In this document: one piece after another, positions 6,172-6,227 of the stretch | How positions within the stretch are numbered: the first letter of the stretch is position 1 | How the letters are laid out: each line of letters opens with the position of its first letter | Assembly: GCA_964529795.1 (NCBI GenBank) | Contig: CAZGXM010000099.1 | Span: 1-6,227, forward strand | Length of the DNA: 6,227 nt | Reading direction: 5' to 3' | From: CAZGXM01 sp964529795 | GTDB lineage: Bacteria; Bacillota; JADQBR01 | Notes under the pieces: model-generated | Seen by the model: the letters and a program-made list of their open reading frames with translations, nothing else | Databases searched by the model: none | What the model was told of the DNA's origin: nothing | Program-made: the position numbers and the translations under genes

Positions 6172-6180
6172 CTCCTCCCC
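6172..6180 (-). promoter_or_regulatory. Ribosome binding site deciding the TTG start of the PilX-type gene
   Basis: GGGGAGGAG on the minus strand is downstream of the in-frame ATG at 6186, so it cannot serve that codon. From its GGAGG core (6178-6174) there are exactly 8 bases to the TTG at 6165. The seven residues between ATG and TTG (MSGEETP) simply translate the SD itself. Confidence 0.65.
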
Positions 6181-6182
6181 AC

Positions 6183-6227
6183 TCATAAGTTATAGACTCG
6201 CACTGCAACCACCGAATTAACACTGTA
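6183..6227 (-). CDS. C-terminal end of the upstream gene (partial, unidentified)
   Basis: One minus-strand frame enters from the right edge and reads YSVNSVVAVRVYNL before TGA at 6185-6183. The stop lies just before the SD of the PilX-type gene, as expected for the preceding gene of a tight operon. The alternating hydrophobic tail resembles the final beta-strands of minor pilins or PilW-like proteins, which often precede pilX genes, but 14 residues cannot prove that. A competing frame is also open here and continues to a TGA inside the PilX-type gene (about 6148), reading ...ITYEWGGDAFVVLEG. The choice between them needs the sequence to the right. Confidence 0.35.
   Translation of the reverse strand, partial: YSVNSVVAVRVYNL

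Overview
The window carries a single-direction block of genes on the minus strand, so transcription runs from the right edge (6227) to the left edge (1). Strong Shine-Dalgarno (SD) sequences, frequent TTG and GTG starts, a type IV pilus assembly set with no pilP or pilQ in view, and a secreted 'copper amine oxidase N-terminal' (stalk) domain protein together suggest a Gram-positive clostridial bacterium, probably of the Peptococcaceae / Desulfotomaculum-Pelotomaculum kind. That placement is inference; there is no rRNA or marker gene here.

Right two thirds (about 6227 to 1684): a compact pilus operon. In order of transcription it holds the tail of an unidentified gene, a PilX-type single-membrane-pass protein with a long predicted beta-helical exterior, pilM (cytoplasmic actin-like protein), pilN and pilO (inner-membrane assembly proteins), and a secreted protein with a stalk domain plus an NPCBM-like domain. 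pilM/pilN overlap by 14 bases and pilN/pilO by 8. The pilO stop codon is built into the SD of the secreted-protein gene (TAGGAGG). PilM binding the N-terminal INLLP motif of PilN, with PilN pairing with PilO, forms the alignment complex of the pilus machine. The secreted protein sits where pilP would be in a Gram-negative cluster.

Left third (about 1617 to 75): a broken TCA-cycle pair. A 94-codon fragment matches only the extreme C-terminus of aconitase, lacking the Fe-S cysteines and the GSSREH motif. It is followed 40 bases later by an intact icd for a eukaryote-type (IDH1-like) NADP-dependent isocitrate dehydrogenase. The aconitase similarity starts abruptly about 67 bases after the pilus operon's last stop codon, so this looks like a deletion or rearrangement breakpoint (or a mis-assembly) that placed icd behind the pilus operon. 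I see no convincing terminator or promoter between the two blocks.

At the left edge a new reading frame begins just after icd with a good SD, but only about 10 codons are inside the window. No tRNA, rRNA, CRISPR array, insertion sequence or riboswitch was recognised. No new defence or mobile system is evident; the most notable points are the aconitase/pilus junction and the two unusual exported proteins of the pilus cluster.
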